DNA from: Allobosea sp. Leaf344 | GTDB taxonomy: Bacteria; Pseudomonadota; Alphaproteobacteria; Rhizobiales; Beijerinckiaceae | Assembly: GCF_001426225.1 (NCBI RefSeq) | Contig: NZ_LMRT01000001.1 | Span: 865,613-929,612, forward strand | Direction of reading: 5' to 3' | Length of the DNA: 64,000 nucleotides | Shown here: piece after piece, positions 1 through 12,091 of the stretch | How positions within the stretch are numbered: the stretch's first letter is position 1 | Layout: each line of letters starts with the position of its first letter | Notes under the pieces: model-generated | Databases searched by the model: none | What the model was told of the DNA's origin: nothing | The model's input: only the letters and a program-made list of their open reading frames with translations | Position numbers and translations under genes: made by a program

Positions 1-298
1 CACGTCCCCTGGGTTGCTTTGCTTACGCTCGCAATGACGGGGAGCGATTGTCAGCGAGAAGGAAGCACATCGCCCCACCCATCTCACCCGTCCTTGCGAG
101 CGTAAGCGAAGCAATCCAGAGCCGCACGCTCTGCGCCCCCCTGGGTTGCTTCGCTTACGCTCGCAATGACGGGAGCGATGTCAGCGACACGGAAGCCACA
201 GCCCCGCCAACCTCACCCGTCCTTGCGAGCGTCAGCGAAGCAATCCAGAGCCGCGCGCTCGACCCCCCTGGGTTGCTTCGCTGCGCTCGCAATGACGG
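1..298. repeat. Palindromic intergenic repeats (REP/ERIC-like), three copies
   Basis: Three copies of an imperfect palindrome lie here. A partial copy covers about 1-42, and full copies cover about 88-173 and 217-298. In the full copies a left arm reading GCGAGCGTAAGCGAAGCAA pairs with a right arm reading TTGCTTCGCTTACGCTCGC, separated by a variable 20-25 base loop. The third copy has a shortened right arm lacking four bases. Such repeats are widely scattered between genes of Rhizobiales and other Alphaproteobacteria. They are directly downstream of the NAD+ synthase gene and could act as an mRNA 3' structure. There is no regular spacer pattern and no protein-coding gene here. Confidence 0.8.
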
Positions 299-301
299 TC
301 G

Positions 302-2341
302 TCAATCCGGGATGCGGTCGAGATCGGCCAGCCAGGCGGCGGCGGAGGCGTCGCTTGGGGCCCGCCAATCCCCGCGGGGTGACAAAGACCCGCCCGAGGA
401 GACCTTCGGCCCGTTCGGCAGGGCCGAGCGCTTGAACTGGCTGGTCTCGAAGAAGCGCCGGACGAAAACGCCGAGCCAGCGCTTGATCGTCGGAAGATCA
501 TAGGCACGCCGCTTCTCCGCCTCAATATGCGGCGGCCAGGAGCCCCGGTCCGCATCCGACCAGGCGTGCTGCGAGAGGAAGGCGACCTTGCTCGGGCGGA
601 AGCCGTAGCGGGTGATGTAGAACAGGTTGAAATCCTGCAGCGCATAGGGCCCGACGAAATCCTCGGTCTTCTGGCTCGGCCCCTCGCCCTCCCCCGGCAC
701 CAGCTCTGGCGAAATCTCGGTCGCGAGAATGTCGAGCATCGCCGCCGAAGCCTCCTCGCCGAAGCGGCGGGACTGCGCGACCCAGCGGATCAGATGCTGG
801 ATCAGCGTCTTCGAGACCGAGCCGTTGACGTTGTAATGCGACATGTGATCGCCGACGCCATAGGTGCACCAGCCCAGGGCCAGCTCGGAGAGATCGCCCG
901 TGCCGAGCACCAGCGCATTGTGCCGGTTGGCGAGGCGGAACAGCACGGAGGTGCGCGCACCCGCCTGCACATTCTCGAAGGTGATGTCGTAGACCGGCTC
1001 GCCGCGGGCGAAGGGATGGCCGATATCCTCGAGCATTTGCCGGCAGGCCGGCGTCATGTCGATTTCGGTGGCGGTGACGCCGAGCGCCGTCATCAGCCGC
1101 CAGGCATTGGCCTTGGTGCCCTTGGAGGTGGCGAAGGCCGGCAGCGTATAGGCGAGGATATTGCTGCGCGGCAGGCCCAGCGCGTCGAAAGTGTGCGCGG
1201 CGACGACCAGAGCCTGCGTCGAATCCAGCCCGCCCGAAATGCCGATCACCAGCTTCTCGATCCGCGCGCTCTCCATGCGCTTGCGCAGCCCGTGCGACTG
1301 GATGTTGTAGGCCTCGAAACAGAGCTCGTTCAGCCTGGCATCATCCGAGGGCACGAAGGGGAAGCGCTCGACCAGCCGCTTCAGCCCGAGATCGCTGTCG
1401 CGATCCGGCCCGGCCTCGAAAGCGACGGTGCGGAAGCTCAGCCGATCGCGCAGGGCATCGGCATTGTCGCCGAAGGTGTTCTGGCGGATGCGGTCCATCA
1501 CCAGCCGCTCGAGATCGATATCGGCCAGGATCAGCTGCGGCTCGGCGGCGAAGCGCTCGGCCTCGGCCAGCAGCGCACCATTCTCATAGATCATCGCCTG
1601 CCCATCCCAGGCGAGATCGGTGGTCGATTCGCCCGGCCCGGCGGCGGAATAGGCATAGGCTGCGAGACAACGGCCGGAATGGGCCTTGCAGAGAGCGTGG
1701 CGCCATTCCGACTTGCCGATAGTGACGTTGGAGGCCGAGAGGTTGAACAGCACGGTCGCCCCGGCCAAAGCGGCAAAGGAAGAGGGCGGGACCGGCGTCC
1801 AGACATCCTCGCAGATTTCCATATGCAGCACGCAATCCGGGATATCGCTCGCCTTCAGCAGGATGTCGCTGCCGAACGGCACCTCCTGCCCGCAAAGCGT
1901 GATGCTCTCCACCCCGGCCCGCTCGCCGGACGCAAACTGCCGGCGCTCGTAGAATTCGCGGTAATTCGGCAGATAGGTTTTCGGCGTCACCGCGAGAATC
2001 CGGCCGCGATGGATGGCGAGCGCGCAGTTGAACAGCCGCCCGGCCACGCGCAGCGGCGCGCCGACAATGGCGAGCGTGCGCAGCGAGCGGGTTTCCGCGA
2101 TGAGCGTGCCGATCGCGGCGAGGACTTCATCGAGCAAGGCATGCTGCTGCAGCAGATCGTCTATGGCGTAGGCGCTGAGCCCGAGTTCGGGGAACAGTGC
2201 GACCGCGGCGTGCTGCGCATCGGCCTGCCGCAGCATGGCGAGCGTCTGCGCGACATTGAAGGCGGGATCCGCCACCTTGAGCCGCGGCGCGGCGCAGGCG
2301 AGGCGGATGAAGCCGTGGCTGTGGAGGTTGTGAAAACTCAT
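302..2341 (-). CDS. nadE: Glutamine-dependent NAD+ synthase
   Basis: This 679-residue protein makes NAD+ from deamido-NAD+, ATP and glutamine in the cytoplasm. The N-terminal half is a nitrilase-type glutaminase with the expected Glu ([10 protein letters not shown]52), Lys ([12 protein letters not shown]) and Cys (HMEICEDVW) residues. The C-terminal half is an ATP-pyrophosphatase with the loop GISGGLDST. The length fits the long two-domain bacterial family. I chose the ATG at 2341 ([11 protein letters not shown]), because an upstream extension to 2461 would add a low-complexity Arg/Ala stretch unlike the family. The gene is divergent from wbpA and is probably core genome rather than part of the glycan locus. 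Confidence 0.95.
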   Translation of the reverse strand: MSFHNLHSHGFIRLACAAPRLKVADPAFNVAQTLAMLRQADAQHAAVALFPELGLSAYAIDDLLQQHALLDEVLAAIGTLIAETRSLRTLAIVGAPLRVAGRLFNCALAIHRGRILAVTPKTYLPNYREFYERRQFASGERAGVESITLCGQEVPFGSDILLKASDIPDCVLHMEICEDVWTPVPPSSFAALAGATVLFNLSASNVTIGKSEWRHALCKAHSGRCLAAYAYSAAGPGESTTDLAWDGQAMIYENGALLAEAERFAAEPQLILADIDLERLVMDRIRQNTFGDNADALRDRLSFRTVAFEAGPDRDSDLGLKRLVERFPFVPSDDARLNELCFEAYNIQSHGLRKRMESARIEKLVIGISGGLDSTQALVVAAHTFDALGLPRSNILAYTLPAFATSKGTKANAWRLMTALGVTATEIDMTPACRQMLEDIGHPFARGEPVYDITFENVQAGARTSVLFRLANRHNALVLGTGDLSELALGWCTYGVGDHMSHYNVNGSVSKTLIQHLIRWVAQSRRFGEEASAAMLDILATEISPELVPGEGEGPSQKTEDFVGPYALQDFNLFYITRYGFRPSKVAFLSQHAWSDADRGSWPPHIEAEKRRAYDLPTIKRWLGVFVRRFFETSQFKRSALPNGPKVSSGGSLSPRGDWRAPSDASAAAWLADLDRIPD

Positions 2342-2604
2342 CGGCGTCCGTTTTGGCAGCGCCCATCCTTCGCGAGCGGCTCCCTTTATCGCGCGCGCCC
2401 GGGATGCGGGGCAAGAGCGGGAGGCGGCGCGAGGGCGGCGTGCAGCCTGCTCCAGGAGCATGTCGCGTGTCGATTTCGAGCAAAAAGCTCAGCCGCCCCG
2501 CTCACAGTGACGGGTCGTGCGGATATTGACGCAGTTAAGTATCTCTGGAAGAAGCAGCCTCCATTAAGAAACCCAACGGCCAAGGTGCCGCGCGGTAGTC
2601 GGGG
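2342..2604. promoter_or_regulatory. Divergent intergenic region between nadE and wbpA
   Basis: This 263-base region must hold the promoters of nadE (leftward) and of the wbpABDE operon (rightward). A TTGACG at 2526-2531 resembles a -35 box, but no convincing -10 box follows at 17 bases. A weak purine-rich stretch (GTAGTCGGGG) precedes the TTG start of wbpA. I see no gene and no strong inverted repeat. Confidence 0.35.
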
Positions 2605-4933
<2,329 letters not shown>

Positions 4934-4937
4934 CGGG

Positions 4938-5540
4938 ATGGGCGCTGCTCCCGAAATGCGCGACGATCCGCGGTTCGCAGGCGCCAAGATCCACGAGAGC
5001 GCCTATGTCGACGACGGCGTCACGATCGGCGCAGGCACCAAGATCTGGCATTTCGTGCATGTCCTCGGGCAGACGACGATCGGCCGCGATTGCGTCCTCG
5101 GCCAGAACGTGATGGCGGGTCCGCGCGTCACCATCGGCAATGGCTGCAAGATCCAGAACAATGTCGCCCTCTATGACGGGGTCGAACTCGAAGACGACGT
5201 GTTCTGCGGCCCGTCCTGCGTGTTCACCAACGTCAACAATCCCCGGGCCTTCCTGAACCGCAAATCCGAATTCCGGCGGACCCTGGTCAAGACCGGCGCC
5301 AGCATCGGCGCCAACGCCACCATCGTCTGCGGACACACGCTCGGCGCCTATTGCTTCATCGCGGCGGGCGCCGTGGTGGCGAAGGATGTGCCCGATTTCG
5401 CGCTGATGGCCGGGGTTCCCGCCCGCCGCATCGGCTGGATGAGCCATAATGGCGCCAAGCTCGGAGCCGATCTCGTCTGCCCGGAGACCGGGCGGCGCTA
5501 CCGCGAGACCGCGCCCGACAGATTGGAGGAGATCGTCTGA
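4938..5540 (+). CDS. wbpD: UDP-2-acetamido-3-amino-glucuronate N-acetyltransferase (WbpD type)
   Basis: A 200-residue left-handed beta-helix acetyltransferase that transfers acetyl from acetyl-CoA to the 3-amino group made by WbpE. Hexapeptide repeats run from about residue 20 to 165 (for example VTIGAGTKIWHFVHV, TTIGRDCVLGQNV, VTIGNGCKIQNNV), and the catalytic-type histidine lies in the GTKIWHFVHV repeat. I chose the ATG at 4938, four bases after wbpB. An ATG at 4956 (MRDDPRF) would give the shorter length of about 194 residues closer to known WbpD and is a fair alternative. The stop overlaps the wbpE start by one base (TGATG), implying translational coupling. Confidence 0.9.
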   Translation: MGAAPEMRDDPRFAGAKIHESAYVDDGVTIGAGTKIWHFVHVLGQTTIGRDCVLGQNVMAGPRVTIGNGCKIQNNVALYDGVELEDDVFCGPSCVFTNVNNPRAFLNRKSEFRRTLVKTGASIGANATIVCGHTLGAYCFIAAGAVVAKDVPDFALMAGVPARRIGWMSHNGAKLGADLVCPETGRRYRETAPDRLEEIV

Positions 5541-6694
5541 TGAGCGAGCGTCCCGCAATCGAGTTTATCGACCTGAAGGCCCAGCGCCAGCGCATCGGCA
5601 AGGCGATGGACGAGGCCATTCTGAAGGTCGTCCATGACGGCAACTACATCCTCGGCGAGCAGGTGGCGCAGTTCGAGGCCGGGCTGGCCTCCTTCTGCGG
5701 CGCGAAGCACGCGATCGCGGTCGCCAATGGCACCGATGCGCTGATCCTGGTGCTGGAGGCGCTGGGCATCGGGCCGGGCGACGCGGTGATCTGTCCCAGC
5801 TTCACCTTCGCCGCCACGGCCGAGGTCGTCGCCTGGATGGGCGCGACCCCAATCTTCGCCGAGATCGACGAGGCGACCTATAATCTCGACCCCAGCGCGA
5901 TCGCCGCCGCGATCGAGACGGCCCGCAAGCACGAGCTGACCCCGAAGGCGCTGATCAGCGTCGACCTGTTCGGCCAGGCCTGCGATTACGAGCCGATCGA
6001 GGCGCTCTGCGAACGCAACGGCCTCGTCCTGATCGCCGATTCCGCCCAGGGCTATGGCGCGCGCTACAAGGGCCGGGTCGCCGGCGGGATCGGCGCCTTC
6101 GCCACGACCAGCTTCTTCCCAGCCAAGCCGCTCGGCTGCTATGGCGATGGCGGCGCGATCCTGACCAATAGCGACGAGCATGCCGAGCTGCTGCGGTCGC
6201 TGCGCTTCCATGGCAAGGGCTCCTACAAATACGACAATGTCCGCGTCGGGGTGAATTCCCGGCTGGACACGATCCAGGCGGCGGTGCTGATCGAAAAGCT
6301 GAAGGTCTTCGCCGAGGAGATCGAGAAGCGGCAGATCGTTGCGCAGCGCTATACCGCGGCGCTCAAGGATCTGGTCACGACGCCCTATGTCATGCCCGAT
6401 TGCGTCTCGACCTGGGCGCAGTACACGATCCGGGTCGATGCCGATCGTCGCGACGCCTTCCAGGAAGCGTTGAAGGCCAAGGGCGTGCCGACGACGGTCT
6501 ATTATCCCAAGCCGCTGCACCTGCAGACCGCCTACAGGCATTTCCCGGTCGCCGGCAACGGTCTGCCGATCTCGGAGCGGGTGGCCCGCGAAGTGGTTTC
6601 GCTGCCGATGCACCCCTATCTCGACGAAGAGACGCAGGACTACATCATCGCAGCCGTGCGCGAGGCTCTGGCCCTGTCGGCGGCGGCGGCGTGA
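5540..6694 (+). CDS. wbpE: UDP-3-keto-GlcNAcA aminotransferase, DegT/DnrJ/EryC1 family (WbpE type)
   Basis: A 384-residue PLP-dependent sugar aminotransferase. In the WbpE family it uses glutamate to aminate C3 of UDP-3-keto-GlcNAcA. The internal aldimine lysine is K196 in FFPAKPLGCYGDGG. The substrate-binding motif ANGTDALILVLEALG and the ADSAQGYGARY segment with the PLP-contacting Asp are present. The N-terminus (EFIDLKAQRQRI) is characteristic of this subfamily. The start ATG overlaps the wbpD stop, and its own stop overlaps the GTG of the next glycosyltransferase, so wbpA to the glycosyltransferase read as one operon. Confidence 0.92.
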   Translation: MSERPAIEFIDLKAQRQRIGKAMDEAILKVVHDGNYILGEQVAQFEAGLASFCGAKHAIAVANGTDALILVLEALGIGPGDAVICPSFTFAATAEVVAWMGATPIFAEIDEATYNLDPSAIAAAIETARKHELTPKALISVDLFGQACDYEPIEALCERNGLVLIADSAQGYGARYKGRVAGGIGAFATTSFFPAKPLGCYGDGGAILTNSDEHAELLRSLRFHGKGSYKYDNVRVGVNSRLDTIQAAVLIEKLKVFAEEIEKRQIVAQRYTAALKDLVTTPYVMPDCVSTWAQYTIRVDADRRDAFQEALKAKGVPTTVYYPKPLHLQTAYRHFPVAGNGLPISERVAREVVSLPMHPYLDEETQDYIIAAVREALALSAAAA

Positions 6695-7806
6695 CCACGG
6701 GCCGACGCCTCGCCTATCTCTGCCTCGAGACCCCCCGGCCAGGACAGGCGACCTATACCCATGTCCATGAGATCATAGCCGGCTTGCGCGCGATCGGATG
6801 GGAGGTCGATCTGATCGCGACCGGGAGCGGCGGGGCCAGCTCCGGCTCGAGCTATCTCGCCCGGCTGCGCGACTATATCGGCGCGCAATGGCGGCTGATG
6901 CGCCGGCTCGGCGCCTATGACGGCGTGTATATGCGCGCCCATTTCGCCGCCTGGCCGGCCGCGGCCTTCGCTTCGGCCAGGAGCGTGCCGGTCTTCCAGG
7001 AGATCAATGGCCTGCCCGCCGACATCTTCGTGACCTATCCCTGGCTCGGGCGGCTGTCGGGGCTGGTGAACTGGCTCTATCGCAGCCAGATGAAAATGGC
7101 CGCACATGTCTTCGTCGTGACCGAGGGTCTGAAGCGGTGGGCGCAGACCGAAGCCGGGCATGAGCGGGTCAGTGTCGTCAGCAATGGCGCCAATACGGCC
7201 CTGTTCAATCCCGAGGGACCCCGGCCCGCAGGGCTCGGCACCTATGTCGCCTTCGTCGGCGGGCTGACGGCCTGGCACGGCATCGCCACCATGATCGCGG
7301 CCACGCGGCAGCCGAACTGGCCCGATCATGTCCGGCTTGTGATCATCGGCGACGGTGTCGAGCGTCATCTTCTGACCGGAGACAGCCTCGGCAGCCGCGT
7401 CCACTGGCTGGGCCGCCGGCCTCCCGAGGAGGTTGCAGCCTATCTCAGAGGGGCTCTGGCCGCCCTGTCGATCACCGAGGATTCCGCGGACCATCTCGCG
7501 ACCGGGGTCGCTCCGCTGAAGCTGTTCGAGGCGATGGCCAGCGGGGCGGCCGTCATCGTCACGGACCTGCCTTTCCAGAAGGAGCTCGTCGGGACGCACG
7601 AGACGGGGATCGTCATCCCGATGAGCAACCCGCCGGCTCTCGCCGGTGCCGTCAGAGCCTTGGCCGACGATCCCGATCTGGCGCGCCGGCTCGGCCGCAA
7701 CGGCGTCGCCTATGTCAACGCACACGCGACCTGGGCGAAGCGGGCTGGCGAAATCTCAGACGTGCTGACGCATAATCTTGATGCCGAAGCTCTACCTTCG
7801 CGCTAG
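6691..7806 (+). CDS. Glycosyltransferase, GT4 type
   Basis: A 371-residue GT-B fold glycosyltransferase. I chose the GTG at 6691 (MTTGRRLAYLCLETP), which overlaps the wbpE stop by four bases (GTGA). The N-terminal half has the usual acceptor-side fold, with HVHEIIAGLRAIGWEVDLIATG. The C-terminal half has a nucleotide-sugar site, with FVGGLTAWHG near residue 190 and LKLFEAMASGAAVIVTDLP near residue 285, where the Glu is the GT4-type carboxylate. It probably adds a sugar, possibly the diacetamido-uronic acid made by the preceding genes, to a lipid-linked acceptor at the inner face of the membrane. Donor and acceptor cannot be told from sequence. Confidence 0.8.
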   Translation: MTTGRRLAYLCLETPRPGQATYTHVHEIIAGLRAIGWEVDLIATGSGGASSGSSYLARLRDYIGAQWRLMRRLGAYDGVYMRAHFAAWPAAAFASARSVPVFQEINGLPADIFVTYPWLGRLSGLVNWLYRSQMKMAAHVFVVTEGLKRWAQTEAGHERVSVVSNGANTALFNPEGPRPAGLGTYVAFVGGLTAWHGIATMIAATRQPNWPDHVRLVIIGDGVERHLLTGDSLGSRVHWLGRRPPEEVAAYLRGALAALSITEDSADHLATGVAPLKLFEAMASGAAVIVTDLPFQKELVGTHETGIVIPMSNPPALAGAVRALADDPDLARRLGRNGVAYVNAHATWAKRAGEISDVLTHNLDAEALPSR

Positions 7807-7908
7807 TGGTGCTGAAATAGAGAAGTCGGCAAGGCATCCCGCCTGTGTCGCCCCGCCCGCTCACTCGCAGATGCGCAGCGCCTGCACCGATCAAAAGCTC
7901 CCAGCCTT

Positions 7909-9117
7909 ATGAACCATCGGGTCGCTGTCCTCTCGTTCTCCCGGATCGCCCGCGACCGACGGGTCCTGCGGCAATGCGATCTGCTGGCTGAGCTCGGCGC
8001 CGAGCCGGTCGTCATCGGCTATGGCAGCACCGGCGAAAGCGTCGGCCATTCCCATCGTTTCTGGCCCACGCCGCAGCCGGATCTGGCGCATCGGCTGAAG
8101 ACGGTGCTGCGGCAGCTGCCCGCCCATCTCGGCGTCTCGGCCGCGCTGGCGGGCTTCTGGATGCGGCCGGAATATCGGTGGGCGCTGGACCAGCTGCGCC
8201 GCTCCGGCTGCACCCTGGTTCTCGCCAATGACTGGCCCGCTCTCGTCGTGGCGGCGCGGTGGAAGGCGGAGAGCGGCGGCCTCGTGCATTACGACACGCA
8301 TGAATTCGCCACGCTGGAATTCGATGAACGGCGGAGCTGGCGGGTGATCTACAAGCCCTATGTCACGCATCTCGAACGCATGGCGATCGGCGCCGCCGAC
8401 CAGGTCTCGACCGTCGGACCGAAACTCGCCGAAGCGCTCCAGGAGCACTATCGCCTGCCCGAGACGCCTCTCGTCGTCAGGAACACGCCGGAGCAGATCG
8501 CCCTTCCCCCGGAACAGCCGACCGCCTGGCCGCTGCGACTCCTCTATCACGGGCAGGTCCTGGAAGATCGCGGGCTCGAAGCCCTGATCGACAGTATTCC
8601 GCTCTGGCAGACCAGGCATCGGCTGACGATCCGCGGCGATGGCAACGCCGCCTATATCGACCGGCTGCGCCGTCGCGTCGCCGAGACCGGCGCGCAGGCC
8701 CAGGTCAGCTTCGAACCCGCCGTCCCCCCCGGCGAGGTGATGAGTCTCGCCGCAGCCCAGGCCGATATCGGGGTGCATTTCACGCCGCTCGAGACCAAGC
8801 AGCGTCATTTCAGCCTGCCCAACAAGCTCTTCGAATATATCGGCGCCGGGCTGGCGGTCGCGGTATCGCCGGGGGCGGATCTGCGACGCATCGTCGAGGC
8901 CTATGGCCTGGGTGTCGTCAGCGCCGATGCCGGATCCCGCGCCGTGGCGGATGCCATCAACGGGCTGACCCAACCCGCCGTCGTCGCTTATCGCCGCAAT
9001 GCGCGCCTGGCCGCATTGGAGCTCTGCTGGGAGCACGAGCGCGAGATTCTGCGCGAGAGCTTCAGGTCGATGCTGGAGCGCAGCGGCGCCCGCTGCGAGC
9101 GCCACTCAGCGCAATGA
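7909..9117 (+). CDS. Glycosyltransferase, GT4 type (family A of this locus)
   Basis: A 402-residue glycosyltransferase starting with NHRVAVLSFSRIARDRRVLRQ. The short motif of an Arg-rich turn after the first beta strand (here RIARDRRVLRQ) and the C-terminal SLPNKLFEYIGAGLAV are shared with the paralogs at 15.3-16.9, 19.9-21.4, 21.4-22.9 and 24.7-26.2 kb. It is therefore the only plus-strand member of that family here. HYDTHEF near residue 125 corresponds to the FHEW motif of the other members. It is 102 bases after the preceding gene and probably in the same operon. Its 3' end overlaps the end of the convergent AsnB gene by 12 bases. Confidence 0.8.
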   Translation: MNHRVAVLSFSRIARDRRVLRQCDLLAELGAEPVVIGYGSTGESVGHSHRFWPTPQPDLAHRLKTVLRQLPAHLGVSAALAGFWMRPEYRWALDQLRRSGCTLVLANDWPALVVAARWKAESGGLVHYDTHEFATLEFDERRSWRVIYKPYVTHLERMAIGAADQVSTVGPKLAEALQEHYRLPETPLVVRNTPEQIALPPEQPTAWPLRLLYHGQVLEDRGLEALIDSIPLWQTRHRLTIRGDGNAAYIDRLRRRVAETGAQAQVSFEPAVPPGEVMSLAAAQADIGVHFTPLETKQRHFSLPNKLFEYIGAGLAVAVSPGADLRRIVEAYGLGVVSADAGSRAVADAINGLTQPAVVAYRRNARLAALELCWEHEREILRESFRSMLERSGARCERHSAQ

Positions 9118-11004
9118 CACGCGGAAGCGCTCGGCCCATAGACCGAGGCTGACGATCCGCCAGAGCGCGAAATCGAAGGGCTTTCGCCCATCGAGGATAT
9201 CGGTGGCCAGGCGGCGGACGCCGGCGGGGTCGAGCAGGCCGGGCAGCAACCGCAAGGTCCGCTCGACGCCGTCCAGAACCAGATGCCGCAGGGGCCCCCT
9301 GAACCATGCCTCTTCGGGCGTGGCGAAGCCCAGCTTGTCACGGCGCTGCGACACCTCCGGCGGCAGGATATCGGCCATGGCACGCCGCAGCACGCGCTTC
9401 GTATCCGCGCCGACCAGCTTGTGCTGGTTGCCGAGGGCGAGCGCGAAATCGACCAGTGGCGGGTCCAGGAACGGCACCCGCGCCTCGATCGAATGCGCCA
9501 TGCTGTTGCGATCCTCCCAGTGCAGAAGCATGGGCATGTTCGAGGCATGGGCCATCACCAGGCAGTAGCCGGCTATGTCTTTCGGGGCCGCCAATCCGAG
9601 CGACTCCGCCGCCGTCTGCAACGCCGTCGGCTGCCGGGACAGGGCGGCCAGAGCCTCCGTCGCCATCCAGCCATGCTGCATCTGCCCGCGATGGGTCCGC
9701 CGCACATTGGCTTTCAGCCCTTCCGGCGCGAGCGAGAAGCCGAGCCTGGCGATTTGCAGCAGCAGCGACTGTCCATGAGTGGATTGGCGATCCCGCATCA
9801 CCCGCGCCAATTCCCGCAGGCGAAAGGAGCGGGCGAGCTCGGCTAGATAGACCGGGAACAGGCTGTGATATCCGGCCAGAATCTCGTCGGCGCCCTGCCC
9901 GTCCAGCATCACCTTGATGCCGGCCTTGCGGGCCTCCTCGAAGACGCACCATTGCGCGAAGATCGAGGTGGATCCGAAGGGTTCGTCCTGATGCCAGGTG
10001 ATGTCGGATGCGCGTTGGAAGACATCCTCCGCACGCGGGAAGATGAAATGCGCCCGGGCCCCGGTCCGCTCCACGACCGCATCCATGAAGGGCTTCTCGT
10101 CGACCGACTTATCCTCGTAGCAGGCCGAGACCGTGTGCAGCCCGGCCGAGGATGCCGTCAGCATCTGCGCCATCAGGCAGACGATGGAGGAGGAATCCAG
10201 CCCGCCGGACAGGCATGAGCCGACGGGGACATCGGCGCGCAGATGCAGGCGCACGGAATCGCTCAGCAGCGCTCTGAACCGGTCGGCGGCATCCCGCTCC
10301 GAGATCGGCGCAATGTCCGGCAGGGCGACCGCGTGCCAACGCCTGACGACCGGGGCGGAGACCCGCCCTGCGGAGAGGTCGATCAGGGCGGATTCGCCAC
10401 CCCGAAGCTGCAGGATGCCGGCAAAGAAGGTTTCGGCGGTATGGTCGGAGATCCCATTGGCGAGGAAGTCATGCGCCCGTGCCAGGTTGAGCGCGCGCGG
10501 GATGCCGGGGAGTTCGAGCAGCTGCTTGATCTCGGAGGCGAAGCCGATCCCCTGCGCATTGGCGACGAAATAGAGCGGCTTGATGCCGTACCGGTCGCGC
10601 GCCGCGAAGAAGCGCTTGGCGAGATCGTCCCAGATGATGAAGGCGAACATGCCGCGCAGCCGCGCCAGCGCGCTCTCGCCCCAATGGATATAGGCGAGGA
10701 GCAGCACCTCCGAATCCGACTCGGTGGTGAACGCCACGCCCTGCGCCCGCAGCTCGTCGCGCAGTTCGATGTAATTGTAGATCTCACCGTTGAAGACGAG
10801 CTGATAGCGCCCCGACGGATCGGCCATGGGCTGCAAGCCATTGTCCGACATGTCGATGATGGCCAGCCGCCGATGGCCCAGCGCCACCGGACCCGCGGGG
10901 CTGTCGAACACGCGCCAACCGCGCCCATCCGGGCCGCGATGCGCCACGATGTCGATGCAGCCAGGATCGGGCGGGAAGCCAATCGAGCCGAAAATTCCAC
11001 ACAT
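9106..11004 (-). CDS. AsnB-type glutamine amidotransferase (asparagine synthase family), copy 1
   Basis: A 632-residue asparagine synthase-like protein. Cys2 after the initiator Met (MCGIFGSIGF) is the glutaminase nucleophile. HRGPDG, RLAIIDMS and VFNGEIYNY complete the N-terminal domain. The C-terminal ATP-pyrophosphatase loop is SCLSGGLDSSSIVCL, with DGQGADEILAGY downstream. In glycan loci this family amidates uronic acids rather than aspartate, and WbpS of Pseudomonas aeruginosa is an example. It is the last gene of the long minus-strand unit, 40 bases after wbpI, so amidation of a ManNAc3NAcA-type residue is a reasonable inference. It is one of three such genes in the window. Confidence 0.88.
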   Translation of the reverse strand: MCGIFGSIGFPPDPGCIDIVAHRGPDGRGWRVFDSPAGPVALGHRRLAIIDMSDNGLQPMADPSGRYQLVFNGEIYNYIELRDELRAQGVAFTTESDSEVLLLAYIHWGESALARLRGMFAFIIWDDLAKRFFAARDRYGIKPLYFVANAQGIGFASEIKQLLELPGIPRALNLARAHDFLANGISDHTAETFFAGILQLRGGESALIDLSAGRVSAPVVRRWHAVALPDIAPISERDAADRFRALLSDSVRLHLRADVPVGSCLSGGLDSSSIVCLMAQMLTASSAGLHTVSACYEDKSVDEKPFMDAVVERTGARAHFIFPRAEDVFQRASDITWHQDEPFGSTSIFAQWCVFEEARKAGIKVMLDGQGADEILAGYHSLFPVYLAELARSFRLRELARVMRDRQSTHGQSLLLQIARLGFSLAPEGLKANVRRTHRGQMQHGWMATEALAALSRQPTALQTAAESLGLAAPKDIAGYCLVMAHASNMPMLLHWEDRNSMAHSIEARVPFLDPPLVDFALALGNQHKLVGADTKRVLRRAMADILPPEVSQRRDKLGFATPEEAWFRGPLRHLVLDGVERTLRLLPGLLDPAGVRRLATDILDGRKPFDFALWRIVSLGLWAERFRVSLR

Positions 11005-11044
11005 GATCGGTGCCTTGGATCCTGAACGACGGAGCCGGCTGGCC

Positions 11045-12091
11045 TCACATGGCCTGCCGGATGCTGGCGATGACGGCCTCGGCAGCATGGCCGGTGCCGT
11101 AATCTTCGATATCGGACCGCGGCAGCCAGTCGGAACTGGTCCAGAGCCGGTTCCAGCCATGTGCGATGGTTTCAGTCCATTCGGTCTCGTCGCGCAAGGT
11201 GATGCAGGGCCGGCGCGCGAAATAGGCCTCCTTCTGCAATCCCCCGGAATCGGTCAGCACCAGGGCACAGGCGTCGAGCAGGCGCACCATGTCGAGATAG
11301 CCGACAGGGTCGATCATCCGGATGCCCCCGGTTTCGGTGCCCGAGCGGGCGATGGCCTGGCGGGTGCGGGGATGCAGGGGCAGGATGACCGGCAGGCCGC
11401 CGGCCGCGTCTGTGATCGCGGCCATTACCCGCTGCAGGCGCACGGGATCATCCGTGTTCTCCGCCCGGTGGACCGTGGAGAGCACGAAACCGCCCTCCGC
11501 GATGTCCAGGCGGCGCAGGATGGCCGAGGTCTCGCGCGAGCGCTTCTGCGCATGCAACATGGCGTCGTACATGACGTCGCCGACCTGATGAACCCCGTCG
11601 ACGATGCCCTCAGTCCGGAGATTGTCGACCCCCGCGCGGGTCGGGCTGAGCAGCAATGTCGAGACATGGTCGGTCAGGACGCGGTTGATCTCTTCCGGCA
11701 TGCGCCGGTTGAAGGAGCGCAGCCCGGCTTCGACATGGACGACCGGGATCTGCAGCTTCACGGCCGCCAAGGCTCCCGCCAAGGTCGAGTTGGTATCGCC
11801 ATAGACCAGGACCCAGTCGGGCCGATGCTCCAGCAGGACCCGCTCGATCCCCTCCAGCATCTGCCCGGTCATGGCGCCGTGCGATCCGCCATGGATGGCG
11901 AGGTTCTGATGCGGCCGGGGGATGTCGAGCTCGTCGAAAAACACCTCGGACATCATCTCGTCGAAATGCTGGCCGGTGTGGATCAGGATCTCCGAGAGAT
12001 CGGGAGCAGCCCTGAGCGCCCGGCTGACCGCGGCCGCCTTGATGAATTGCGGGCGGGCGCCGACAATGGTGAGGATCGTCTTTGATGTCAT
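11045..12091 (-). CDS. wbpI: UDP-2,3-diacetamido-glucuronate 2-epimerase (WbpI type)
   Basis: A 348-residue non-hydrolysing UDP-sugar 2-epimerase. Family motifs are VGARPQFIKAAAVSRAL, HTGQHFDEMMSEVFF, YGDTNSTLAGALAA, HVEAGLRSFNRRMPEE and LTDSGGLQKEAY. The wording FNRRMPEEINR and IHGGSHGAMTG is closer to WbpI than to the WecB/MnaA UDP-GlcNAc 2-epimerases. Together with wbpABDE it completes the route to UDP-ManNAc3NAcA, although it lies on the opposite strand. Its ATG overlaps the stop of the upstream glycosyltransferase (ATGA). A plain UDP-GlcNAc 2-epimerase activity cannot be excluded. Confidence 0.85.
   Translation of the reverse strand: MTSKTILTIVGARPQFIKAAAVSRALRAAPDLSEILIHTGQHFDEMMSEVFFDELDIPRPHQNLAIHGGSHGAMTGQMLEGIERVLLEHRPDWVLVYGDTNSTLAGALAAVKLQIPVVHVEAGLRSFNRRMPEEINRVLTDHVSTLLLSPTRAGVDNLRTEGIVDGVHQVGDVMYDAMLHAQKRSRETSAILRRLDIAEGGFVLSTVHRAENTDDPVRLQRVMAAITDAAGGLPVILPLHPRTRQAIARSGTETGGIRMIDPVGYLDMVRLLDACALVLTDSGGLQKEAYFARRPCITLRDETEWTETIAHGWNRLWTSSDWLPRSDIEDYGTGHAAEAVIASIRQAM

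Noticed and set aside
1..298. CRISPR array
   Set aside because: The repeats are palindromic with arms of different length, the intervals are irregular and there is no cas gene.
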